Assembly (NCBI GenBank): GCA_023230905.1
Contig: JALNWL010000153.1
Location: 1-6,374, forward strand
Reading direction: 5' to 3'
From: Syntrophales bacterium
GTDB taxonomy: Bacteria; Desulfobacterota; Syntrophia; Syntrophales; UBA2251
DNA length: 6,374 bases
Positions 1 to 6,102 of the stretch are shown in pieces. The translations under genes and the position numbers were made by a program. The notes beneath the pieces are model-generated. The model saw only the letters and a list, made by a program, of their open reading frames with translations. It did no database searches and was not told where the DNA came from. The first letter of the stretch is position 1. Every line of letters begins with the position of its first letter.

Positions 1-967
<967 letters not shown>

Positions 968-971
<4 letters not shown>

Positions 972-997
972 CTCCGCCTCCTGGCCTGCATCGTCAT
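968..997 (-). CDS. Possible nine-codon leader mini-ORF overlapping the permease start
   Basis: On the minus strand an ATG at 997 opens a nine-codon frame (MTMQARRRR) ending in TGA at 970-968. The stop overlaps the permease ATG (971-969) as ATGA. A GGAGGC sequence lies at 1006-1001, three bases before the mini-ORF start, which is closer than ideal. The last four codons are Arg codons (AGG AGG CGG AGA), and the AGGAGG is also the permease Shine-Dalgarno site. This could be a translational-coupling leader, or simply chance in a purine-rich ribosome-binding region. No function is claimed. Confidence 0.2.
977..982 (-). promoter_or_regulatory. Shine-Dalgarno site of the permease gene
   Basis: On the minus strand this reads AGGAGG, a full match to the anti-SD sequence, five bases before the ATG at 971. 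It fixes the permease start. The same bases form two Arg codons of the nine-codon mini-ORF that overlaps this start. Confidence 0.8.
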
Positions 998-1042
998 TTT
1001 GCCTCCATTTTCGATCCGGGTCATATCAGGGTCCGCCTTGCG

Positions 1043-1732
1043 TCAATGTTTCACGGGCTCGTCGCTGATCACGCGGCCGTCCAGGAAGCGGATGATCCGC
1101 CCACTGAAGGCGGCGATGTCCGGTTCGTGGGTCACCAACAGAATCGTCCGCCCCGCGTCCCGGTTGAGCTTGACGAACAGCTCCATGATCTCGACGGACG
1201 TCTTCGTGTCCAGGTTTCCCGTGGGCTCGTCGGCGAGGATCAGCGGGGCCTGGTTGACGAGGGCGCGGGCGATGGCGACGCGCTGCTGCTGGCCCCCGGA
1301 GAGCTGGTTCGGGTGATGGGTCTCCCGCCCCTCGAGCCCCAACATCTTCAGGGACTCGCGGGCCAGCCGTCGGCGCTCCTTCGGCCCGATTCCGTTGTAG
1401 AGCATCGGCAGCTCCACGTTCTCCAGGGCACTGGTGCGCGGCAGGAGGTTGAACCCCTGGAAGACGAAGCCGATCTTCCGGTTGCGGATCTCCGCCAGGG
1501 TGTCGCGGTCCCGCCGGGCGACATCGACGCCCTCCAGGCGATAGCCCCCGCTCGTCGGTTCGTCGAGACAGCCGATGACGTTCATGAAGGTGGATTTGCC
1601 GGAGCCCGACGGGCCCATGATGGCCGCGAATTCCCCGGGCTGCACGGTCACCGAGACCTCGTCCAGCGCCCGGATGCTCGTCTCGCCCACGGGGTAGATC
1701 TTCGACAGCCGGTCTGTTTCGATGAGCGCCAT
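1043..1732 (-). CDS. MacB/LolD-type ABC transporter ATP-binding protein
   Basis: This 229-residue protein is a complete stand-alone nucleotide-binding domain, about the usual length for the MacB/LolD/FtsE-like group. It hydrolyses ATP at the cytoplasmic face to drive the permease encoded next. The visible motifs, in order, are an A-loop Tyr13 (SKIYPVG), Walker A GPSGSGKST at 40-48, Q-loop Gln92 (FVFQGFNLLP), signature LSGGQQQR at 144-151, Walker B LILADE at 164-169 with catalytic Glu169, D-loop region TGNLD at 171-175, and switch His202 (LVTHEPD). All catalytic residues are intact. The ATG at 1732 has GAGG four bases upstream and begins the standard N-terminal beta strand (MALIETDRLSKIY). The gene follows the adaptor by 116 nt that contain two inverted repeats. 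It could be called the N-terminal half of a split MacB, but many such split systems have unknown substrates. Confidence 0.96.
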   Translation of the reverse strand: MALIETDRLSKIYPVGETSIRALDEVSVTVQPGEFAAIMGPSGSGKSTFMNVIGCLDEPTSGGYRLEGVDVARRDRDTLAEIRNRKIGFVFQGFNLLPRTSALENVELPMLYNGIGPKERRRLARESLKMLGLEGRETHHPNQLSGGQQQRVAIARALVNQAPLILADEPTGNLDTKTSVEIMELFVKLNRDAGRTILLVTHEPDIAAFSGRIIRFLDGRVISDEPVKH

Positions 1733-1758
1733 GACGCCTCTTCACCTTCCTGCGGGGG

Positions 1759-1786
1759 CTTTCCCGGGATGCGCCGTCCGGGAAAG
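1759..1786 (-). repeat. Perfect 9-bp inverted repeat (intercistronic hairpin)
   Basis: CTTTCCCGG at 1759-1767 is the exact reverse complement of CCGGGAAAG at 1778-1786, with a 10-base loop between them. It lies 27 bases upstream of the ATPase ATG on the transcribed strand. No poly-U follows. It is most likely an RNA hairpin in the operon message. Confidence 0.6.
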
Positions 1787-1807
1787 ACCGGGACACATCG
1801 ATGGCCG

Positions 1808-1832
1808 CCCGACCGCGATCCGCGACGTCGGG
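1808..1832 (-). repeat. Second intercistronic inverted repeat
   Basis: CCCGAC at 1808-1813 pairs with GTCGGG at 1827-1832. Inside it, CGCG at 1814-1817 pairs with CGCG at 1821-1824 across a three-base loop, leaving a two-base bulge at 1825-1826. On the message this forms a GC-rich stem about 16 nt after the adaptor stop codon. No U tract follows, so termination is unlikely unless Rho is involved. Confidence 0.5.
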
Positions 1833-1848
1833 TCCGTCCCGCCGGCGT

Positions 1849-3066
1849 TTAACGGAAGAATCCCGACGGCCGGGGAACGTTCGCCTGCGGCGATGCGGCG
1901 CCCGCGACGTCGAGGATCACGACGTCGCCTTCCTTGAGGGGGCCGGCGGTCAGTTCGGTCCGGTTGCCGTCGCTGATCCCGATCCCCACGCGGACGCGCA
2001 CGGGTTTGCGGTTGGACAGGATCCACAGATCCCGCATGATTTGTCCGGGAGGCGTCCGAGCGGCGGGACTCCCGGCGACCGCACCCGTTTCCCTGGCCCC
2101 GACCGTCGTCTTTTCCGCCGGTCCCTTGAAGCGCAGGGCGGCGTTCGGGATCGTCAGGATGCCGTTCCGGGTCGCCGTGATGATGGAGACGTTGGCCGTC
2201 ATTCCCGGCTTCAGTTTGAGTTCCGGATTGGCCACCTTGACGATGACGGTGTAGGTGACCACGTTCGATACCGTCGTCGGGGCGTTTCGGACCTCCGAAA
2301 CCTTCCCGGTGAAGTTGAGATCGGGATAGGCGTCCACGGTGAACCGGACCGCCTGGCCGACCCGGATCCTGCCGATGTCCGCCTCGTCCACGCTCGTGTC
2401 GATCTGCATCTGCGTGAGATCCCGGGCAATGCTGAAGAGGGTGGGTGTCTGGAAACTTGCCGCCACGGTCTGGCCGACGTCCACGTTGCGCGAAATGACG
2501 GTGCCCTCCACCGGCGACAGGATGCGGGTATAGTGCAGGTTGGTCTCCTCCGCGTTCAGCGTCGCCCGCGCCTGGGCGACTTGGGCCCGGGCGACGCTGA
2601 CCTGCGCCTGGGCCGACCGGTGGGCCGTCTCCGCCGCGTCCAGGTCACTGCGGGCGATGTAGTTCCGGGCGTAGAGCGTCCGGTTCCGCTCCAGGGTTCG
2701 TTGGGCGTCGGTGAGCGCTGACTCAGCCTTCTCGACGCCGGCGACGGCGGACTGCAGACCGGCGCGCGCCTGGTCCACCCTGGCCTGGGGCAGGGCCGGA
2801 TCGATCTGGGCCAGGAGCTGACCCTTCCGGACAAGCGAATTGTAGTCCACGAAGATCTGCTTGATCGTGCCCGACACCTGCGTGCCCACGGTGACGGTGG
2901 TGACGGCGCTGACCGTGCCCGTCGCCGTGACGGCCGCGCTCAGGTCTCCCCGGGTTACGCGGTCGGTCCGGTAGCGGACAGTCTCGCCTTTCTTCTGGAA
3001 GAGGAGGTATCCGCCCAGCGCGAGCGCCGCGACCAGAACCCCCGTGATCACAAGTTTCTTTTTCAT
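1849..3066 (-). CDS. macA: MacA-like periplasmic adaptor (membrane fusion protein, HlyD/RND-MFP superfamily)
   Basis: This 405-residue periplasmic adaptor links the inner-membrane ABC pump to the TolC-like channel. A basic start (MKKK) and one hydrophobic helix at about 5-23 form the inner-membrane anchor; there is no lipobox Cys. Next come the first half of the lipoyl domain (about 60-90), a long Ala/Gln-rich coiled-coil hairpin (about 93-180), the second lipoyl half (about 181-205), and beta-barrel and membrane-proximal domains. At the hairpin tip, the Arg and Leu of the TolC-docking RLS motif are present (R127, L131), but Ala138 occupies the usual Ser position. A Gly/Ala/Pro/Thr-rich, probably flexible insertion interrupts the membrane-proximal region at about 320-345. 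The ATG at 3066 overlaps the TolC-family stop as ATGA and has GGGAG five bases upstream, indicating translational coupling. The frame stays open upstream to about 3477, but that part is antisense-like sequence within the TolC-family gene and is excluded. Confidence 0.94.
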   Translation of the reverse strand: MKKKLVITGVLVAALALGGYLLFQKKGETVRYRTDRVTRGDLSAAVTATGTVSAVTTVTVGTQVSGTIKQIFVDYNSLVRKGQLLAQIDPALPQARVDQARAGLQSAVAGVEKAESALTDAQRTLERNRTLYARNYIARSDLDAAETAHRSAQAQVSVARAQVAQARATLNAEETNLHYTRILSPVEGTVISRNVDVGQTVAASFQTPTLFSIARDLTQMQIDTSVDEADIGRIRVGQAVRFTVDAYPDLNFTGKVSEVRNAPTTVSNVVTYTVIVKVANPELKLKPGMTANVSIITATRNGILTIPNAALRFKGPAEKTTVGARETGAVAGSPAARTPPGQIMRDLWILSNRKPVRVRVGIGISDGNRTELTAGPLKEGDVVILDVAGAASPQANVPRPSGFFR

Positions 3067-4361
3067 CGTTCTCCCGTCGCCTTCTCCAGGTTCGCCTGCG
3101 CCACCCGGTAATCGTACAGCGCGGCGGTGTGGGCCGTTTTCGCGTTGCTCACCGCCACCAGGGCGTCCGTGACCTCGATCGGGCTGCCGACGCCCGTCGC
3201 GTACCGTCCTTGGGCCAGCTCCAGGTTTTCCTCCGCCTGACGGACGGACAGGGCCGCCGTATCGATCCGGTCCGACGCCTCCCGGAGATTCAGCCAGGCC
3301 TGCTTGACCTCCAGGGTGACGGCCTGCCGCAGCGCCGCCAGGTTGGCGTCGAGGGCATCCAGCGTCGCCCGCGCCTCCTCGATCTGGTACTTTGTGGCGT
3401 AGCCGCTGAACAGGGGGACGTTCACCTGGGCGCCGACGCTCCAGCCGTCGTCCAGGGGAAAGTCGCCTCCACCCCACCCGTAACTGGCGTTTCCCGTCAG
3501 GAAGGGGTAATAGTCCTTTTTGGCGAGGTTGACGGTCTCCTCCTGCGCCTGGACCCGGACGGTCAGCGCCCGGATTTCCGGTCGGCGGTCATAGGCCAGG
3601 CGGATGGCCTCGTCCAGCGCAACCGGTGCGCGCGTCACGGAGAGCGAATCGACGATGACGAACTCCGGGGCCTCCGGCGGCAGGCCGATGGCGTTGCTCA
3701 GCGACACCTGGGCCAGTCTCCAGGCGTTTTCGGCCCTGAGGAGGGTGAGCTTCGCGCCGGAAAGATCCACCTCCGCCTTGGTGACGTCGAATTTCGGCTT
3801 CGTGCCGACGTCGAAGAACCCTTTGGCCCGGTCCAGGTGCTGCTGGAACTGACCCACCGTCTCCCGGGCGACCCCCCGGTCCCGTTCGGATTTCAGGAGC
3901 TCCCAGTAGGCCTGCTTTACGCCGAGGATGATCTGCGCGCGGACCTGTTCGAAATTCGCCTGGGACGAATCCCGCTCCAGTTCACGGATGCGGACCCGGG
4001 AAGAGGTTTTGCCGAAGTCGTAGAGGTTCTGGCTCAGGCTGAGCCTGGAAGAATAGCTGTCGGAGGGGTTGCTGGATCTCCCCGCGGCGCCTCCCGCGCC
4101 GGAGGGATCCGACCGGCTGTAGCCCGCCGCGCCGCTCAACTGCGGATAGTAGTCCGCGCGGGCTTGGCCGATGCGGGATTCGCCCGCGCGGACGGTATGG
4201 GTGGCGGCCTGGAGATCCGGATGCCGACTGAGGGCGATGGCGAGGCAGCGTTCGAGGGTCAGGGTCTCCCCCGGGCGGATCGTATCATCCGCGCCCGCCG
4301 CCGCGGGGAGAAGGGCCGTCATCAAAAGGAGAAAAACAATCGTTTTGCGCATCGGTACCAT
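3063..4361 (-). CDS. TolC-family outer membrane efflux protein
   Basis: This is the outer-membrane channel of the tripartite pump. From the ATG at 4361 it has 432 residues. A signal peptide spans about 1-24 (positive MVPMRK, hydrophobic core about 7-22, AxA cleavage site before ADD). Two tandem outer-membrane-efflux repeats follow, at about 30-220 and 235-432. Each opens with the family pattern of a Leu-rich ETLTLERCLAIAL- or ALDEAIRLAYD-type helix and then a YYPxL(S/T)G segment. Each continues into a beta-strand and long amphipathic helices (NLYDFGK in the first, NVPLFSGYATK in the second). There is no lipobox Cys, so it is not an OprM-type lipoprotein. The start could be ATG 4361 or ATG 4352 (429 residues). 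I chose 4361 because it has a GGA six bases upstream, while 4352 has no recognisable Shine-Dalgarno site; neither is strong. An extension to a TTG at 4448 would bury the signal peptide. It is the first gene of the operon. Confidence 0.94.
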   Translation of the reverse strand: MVPMRKTIVFLLLMTALLPAAAGADDTIRPGETLTLERCLAIALSRHPDLQAATHTVRAGESRIGQARADYYPQLSGAAGYSRSDPSGAGGAAGRSSNPSDSYSSRLSLSQNLYDFGKTSSRVRIRELERDSSQANFEQVRAQIILGVKQAYWELLKSERDRGVARETVGQFQQHLDRAKGFFDVGTKPKFDVTKAEVDLSGAKLTLLRAENAWRLAQVSLSNAIGLPPEAPEFVIVDSLSVTRAPVALDEAIRLAYDRRPEIRALTVRVQAQEETVNLAKKDYYPFLTGNASYGWGGGDFPLDDGWSVGAQVNVPLFSGYATKYQIEEARATLDALDANLAALRQAVTLEVKQAWLNLREASDRIDTAALSVRQAEENLELAQGRYATGVGSPIEVTDALVAVSNAKTAHTAALYDYRVAQANLEKATGER

Positions 4362-4475
4362 CAACGATCCGGGCAGGGCGCGCCCCAGGACTTCGGGGTC
4401 GCGCGTTTCGTTCCGGTTTCTTTTTCCTGGAAACGCCGATTTCTGCAACGATGGACAGCAATCGGCATGCCATCG

Positions 4476-4537
4476 TGCCGGTTCCGGCCGAGCATGCGCA
4501 AGGAACCGGCATCATTGAGAAATGAACGAACCGGCAT
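4476..4537. repeat. Three-copy 10-bp motif cluster, candidate operator
   Basis: TGCCGGTTCC at 4476-4485 is the reverse complement of GGAACCGGCA at 4502-4511, giving a perfect 10-bp inverted repeat with a 16-base spacer. A further direct copy, GAACCGGCAT, lies at 4528-4537, matching 4503-4512. The three half-sites are spaced about 25-26 bp centre to centre, and the cluster ends about 115-175 bp upstream of the TolC-family start. This arrangement could be an operator for a dimeric repressor or activator of the efflux operon. No regulator gene is in the window, so the role is inference. Confidence 0.45.
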
Positions 4538-4593
4538 TCCTTCCCCGGGGATGAGGGGCGGGTGCCTGGATAATAAAAATCCGGACAGAATCT

Positions 4594-4643
4594 CCGGTTG
4601 GATCAAACCTATCCACGCGGAGGCCTCGTCCGGTCTATCAAAC
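4594..4643. repeat. Imperfect direct repeat CCGGT-N2/3-ATCAAAC
   Basis: CCGGT followed by ATCAAAC occurs at 4594-4608 with a three-base gap and again at 4630-4643 with a two-base gap, about 36 bp apart. TCCGGA palindromes flank the pair at 4580-4585 and 4645-4650. These may be protein-binding sites in the divergent promoter region, or chance in sequence of this composition. Confidence 0.25.
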
Positions 4644-4710
4644 GTCCGGAGAACCCCGCCCTTGAACGAGACCTATGCATACCCGCCTTTGACGGAGAAG
4701 GCAAACCAAA

Positions 4711-4791
4711 ATGAATGAAAAAGTCGGGAACGGCTCTGGCTCACAGGCCTTTTGTATGATAAAGTGCCTCCCTCTGCAGCGAGGGTTGTAA
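4711..4791 (+). CDS. Possible 26-residue small ORF upstream of the M50 gene
   Basis: An ATG at 4711 opens a frame of 26 codons ending with TAA at 4789-4791, 28 bases before the M50 start. The peptide begins MNEKVGNGSGSQ and has two Cys in CMIKC followed by LPLQRGL; it shows no signal peptide or membrane segment. A GGAGAAGG at 4694-4701 lies nine bases upstream of the ATG, slightly far but usable. The candidate -10 hexamer for the M50 gene falls inside it, which argues against both being real. I do not recognise it. Confidence 0.15.
   Translation: MNEKVGNGSGSQAFCMIKCLPLQRGL
4755..4760 (+). promoter_or_regulatory. Candidate -10 element for the M50 peptidase gene
   Basis: TATGAT at 4755-4760 matches five of six bases of the sigma-70 -10 consensus and lies 59 bases before the GTG start. 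The preceding bases (TTTTG) add a TG-like extension only weakly. No good TTGACA-like -35 lies 16-18 bases upstream (the sequence there is around GGCTCT). The call is therefore tentative. Confidence 0.25.
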
Positions 4792-4819
4792 CTTTTTTGT
4801 CCGTATCCGGGGGCGTGGC

Positions 4820-5443
4820 GTGGGACTGCTCAAACTGCTCATCGACGATCCGCTGACATTCGTCCTTTTGGCGATACCGCTCCTGTACTCCATCATCGTC
4901 CACGAGCTGGCCCACGGTTGGGTCGCCTTGCGCATGGGCGATCCGACGGCCAAGAACGCGGGCCGGCTGACCCTGAACCCCCTGAGCCATCTCGACCCGA
5001 TCGGCACGATCATGCTCTTCATCGTCGGGTTCGGCTGGGCGCGCCCGGTGCCGGTCAACCTGGGCTACATCCGCGATTACCGCCGGGGACTCGTGCTCGT
5101 CTCGTCGGCCGGCATCGTCGCCAACATGATCTTCGCCTTTCTCGCCGTCCTGCTGCTCAAGTGGCTCACGCCCGCGCCGCAGAGCTCGGTCGGCATCTTC
5201 CTCTTCTACCTGGCGCAGATCAATCTCATTCTCGCCGCCTTCAACCTGATCCCCATCCCGCCGCTCGACGGCTCGAAGATCCTCATGGGCTTCCTGCCGG
5301 AGCGGATGCAGGACGCCCTGGCGCGCCTCGAGCCCTACGGCTTCTTCATCATCATCGGTCTTCTTTTTGTGGGGGCCCTGAACCCGCTCATCCGCTTCTT
5401 CCGGTGGCTCATCCTCGTCCCGATCGGGTTTATCCTGTCCTGA
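4820..5443 (+). CDS. Site-2-protease-like zinc metallopeptidase, M50 family
   Basis: This 207-residue polytopic membrane protein has the zinc site of the M50 intramembrane peptidases: H28-E29-L-A-H32 in the first membrane segment, and the third ligand in NLIPIPPLDGSK (Asp150 of LDG). It is expected to cleave substrates within or near the inner membrane. Hydrophobic segments lie at about 12-32, 61-73, 90-114, 124-147 and 173-190, with a final one at about 193-206. It has no PDZ domain, so it belongs to the short S2P-like group rather than to the RseP type. The GTG at 4820 is the first possible start after the in-frame TAA at 4760-4762. Its ribosome site is only a G run (4809-4813), and the next Met lies after the HExxH motif. 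It stands divergent to the efflux operon. The physiological substrate is unknown; catalytic residues appear intact. Confidence 0.92.
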   Translation: MGLLKLLIDDPLTFVLLAIPLLYSIIVHELAHGWVALRMGDPTAKNAGRLTLNPLSHLDPIGTIMLFIVGFGWARPVPVNLGYIRDYRRGLVLVSSAGIVANMIFAFLAVLLLKWLTPAPQSSVGIFLFYLAQINLILAAFNLIPIPPLDGSKILMGFLPERMQDALARLEPYGFFIIIGLLFVGALNPLIRFFRWLILVPIGFILS

Positions 5444-5485
5444 GACGCGGATCGCCATGGCCCGTGCGATTCCGGAGGAAGCGGG

Positions 5486-5507
5486 CATCCCGGGCCCATG
5501 CGGGATG
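5486..5507 (+). repeat. 7-bp inverted repeat after the M50 gene
   Basis: CATCCCG at 5486-5492 pairs with CGGGATG at 5501-5507 around an eight-base loop (GGCCCATG), 42 bases after the M50 stop. No T tract follows, so it is not a classical intrinsic terminator. It may be a 3'-end stabilising hairpin or part of the yjbQ leader. The rest of the 212-bp gap (5444-5655) shows only the Shine-Dalgarno site for yjbQ. Confidence 0.35.
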
Positions 5508-5642
5508 ACGACCAGTGGCGTTCGGCAGGATGAAAGGTGGCGTGCCGGCCGGGGCTGCCCGCGCCCGGAATCGCCGTTCCCGGAGGCCCGTTCGATTGAT
5601 TTGCCCGTGCAGTCCGGGTTGCAACAGGCCTGTTCAGGTCTT

Positions 5643-5647
5643 GGAGG
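5643..5647 (+). promoter_or_regulatory. Shine-Dalgarno site that fixes the yjbQ GTG start
   Basis: GGAGG eight bases before the GTG at 5656 is a strong ribosome-binding site. It supports a 139-residue product rather than the longer frame opening at 5515. Confidence 0.8.
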
Positions 5648-5655
5648 CGTCGACC

Positions 5656-6075
5656 GTGAAGTCGTACCGCAAGGAACTCTGGTTTCAGCTTCCCGCGAGG
5701 CGCGGGTTCGTGAACATCACACCCGAGGTGGCCGCGTGCCTGAAGGAGAGCGGGATCGTCGAAGGCCTCTGTCTCGTCAACGCGATGCACATCACGGCAT
5801 CGGTCTTCATCAACGACGACGAGCCGGGGCTCCACCAGGATTACGAGCAGTGGCTGGAGGGGCTCGCGCCGCACGAGCCGGTGAGCCGCTATCGCCACAA
5901 CCGCACGGGCGAGGACAACGGCGACGCCCACCTCAAAAGGCAGGTCATGGGCCGTGAGGTCGTTGTCGCCGTCACGAACGGACGCCTGGATTTCGGCCCG
6001 TGGGAGCAGATGTTCTACGGCGAATTCGACGGCCGCCGCCGCAAGCGGGTGCTCGTCAAGATCATCGGGGAATGA
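5656..6075 (+). CDS. yjbQ: YjbQ / UPF0047 family protein (secondary thiamine-phosphate synthase-type)
   Basis: This 139-residue cytoplasmic protein matches the YjbQ (UPF0047) family across its full length, at the usual size of about 130-140. Family members have shown weak thiamine-phosphate synthase activity, but their true role is unsettled. Visible family features are the N-terminal beta strand with GFVNITPEV (17-25) and VNAMHITASVFIND-E-GLHQD (41-62) with His45. Further on are YRHN (79-82) with His81, the N-G-DAHLKRQVMG block (88-99) with His92, and the C-terminal EFDGRRRKRVLVKIIGE. The histidines are probable metal or anion ligands. The segment that usually reads G-T-W-Q in the family reads GPWE here (114-117). 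The GTG start at 5656 is set by GGAGG; the in-frame extension to 5515 is Arg-rich and not family-like. The gene lies 212 bp after the M50 gene and ends 27 bp from a convergent gene. Confidence 0.9.
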   Translation: MKSYRKELWFQLPARRGFVNITPEVAACLKESGIVEGLCLVNAMHITASVFINDDEPGLHQDYEQWLEGLAPHEPVSRYRHNRTGEDNGDAHLKRQVMGREVVVAVTNGRLDFGPWEQMFYGEFDGRRRKRVLVKIIGE

Positions 6076-6102
6076 TCTCCGCCGAACCCGGGCCGCTCAG
6101 GG

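Larger units (their letters stand above)
1733..1848 (-). other. Structured 116-nt gap between adaptor and ATPase genes
   Basis: This intercistronic stretch is long for an operon whose first two genes overlap. It holds two separate inverted repeats, at 1759-1786 and 1808-1832. Neither is followed on the minus strand by a T tract, so they do not look like intrinsic terminators. They may act as mRNA-stabilising or attenuating hairpins that set the ratio of adaptor to ATPase; this is inference. The only frame I saw inside, beginning at an ATG near 1798, is 18 codons long and has no ribosome-binding site. Confidence 0.5.
4362..4819. other. 458-bp divergent intergenic control region
   Basis: This region separates the minus-strand efflux operon from the plus-strand M50 peptidase gene, so it should carry promoters in both directions. 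It has AT-rich islands (around 4569-4580 and 4704-4722) that contrast with the GC-rich genes. It contains a cluster of three 10-bp GAACCGGCA-type motifs (4476-4537), an 8-bp palindrome GGCATGCC (4464-4471), and an imperfect direct repeat (4594-4608 and 4630-4643). It also holds a candidate -10 hexamer (4755-4760) and a possible 26-codon ORF (4711-4791). I found no convincing -35/-10 pair for the efflux operon and no sigma-54 site. Confidence 0.6.

Noticed and set aside
3067..3477. In-frame N-terminal extension of the adaptor gene
   Set aside because: The added residues are low-complexity Arg/Gly/Pro sequence lying wholly within the TolC-family gene. The ATG at 3066 has a good ribosome site, an ATGA overlap and a typical N-terminal anchor.
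4376..4385. Perfect palindrome GGGCGCGCCC just upstream of the TolC-family start
   Set aside because: A 10-bp GC-only palindrome is easily produced by chance in this composition and has no partner site.
4362..4448. Longer TolC-family start at a TTG (4448)
   Set aside because: It would place about 30 hydrophilic residues before an obvious signal peptide and has no supporting ribosome site.
4361..4606. Minus-strand 81-codon frame directly ahead of the TolC-family gene, its TGA overlapping the ATG at 4361
   Set aside because: It begins with TTG, shows no recognisable domain and runs through the repeat cluster. The inner ATG at 4537 has AAGGA directly against it, too close for good initiation. 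The TGATG overlap alone is not enough.
3129..4718. Long plus-strand frame (over 500 codons) opposite the TolC-family gene
   Set aside because: It is an antisense shadow in GC-rich DNA: rich in Arg, Gly, Asp and Ala with no domain, while the minus strand encodes a clear TolC-family protein.
4770..4798. CCCTC/GAGGG hairpin followed by a T6 run, as an intrinsic terminator
   Set aside because: The stem is only five base pairs and seven bases separate it from the T run. It sits directly upstream of a gene start, where a terminator would make sense only as an attenuator.
4673..5488. Minus-strand 271-codon frame opposite the M50 gene
   Set aside because: Its Asp/Glu/Arg/Gln-rich composition is the antisense of membrane-helix codons; the plus strand has the HExxH and LDG motifs.
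5515..5655. Longer YjbQ start at 5515
   Set aside because: The extra 47 residues are Arg/Pro-rich and not family-like; GGAGG before the GTG at 5656 gives the usual family length.
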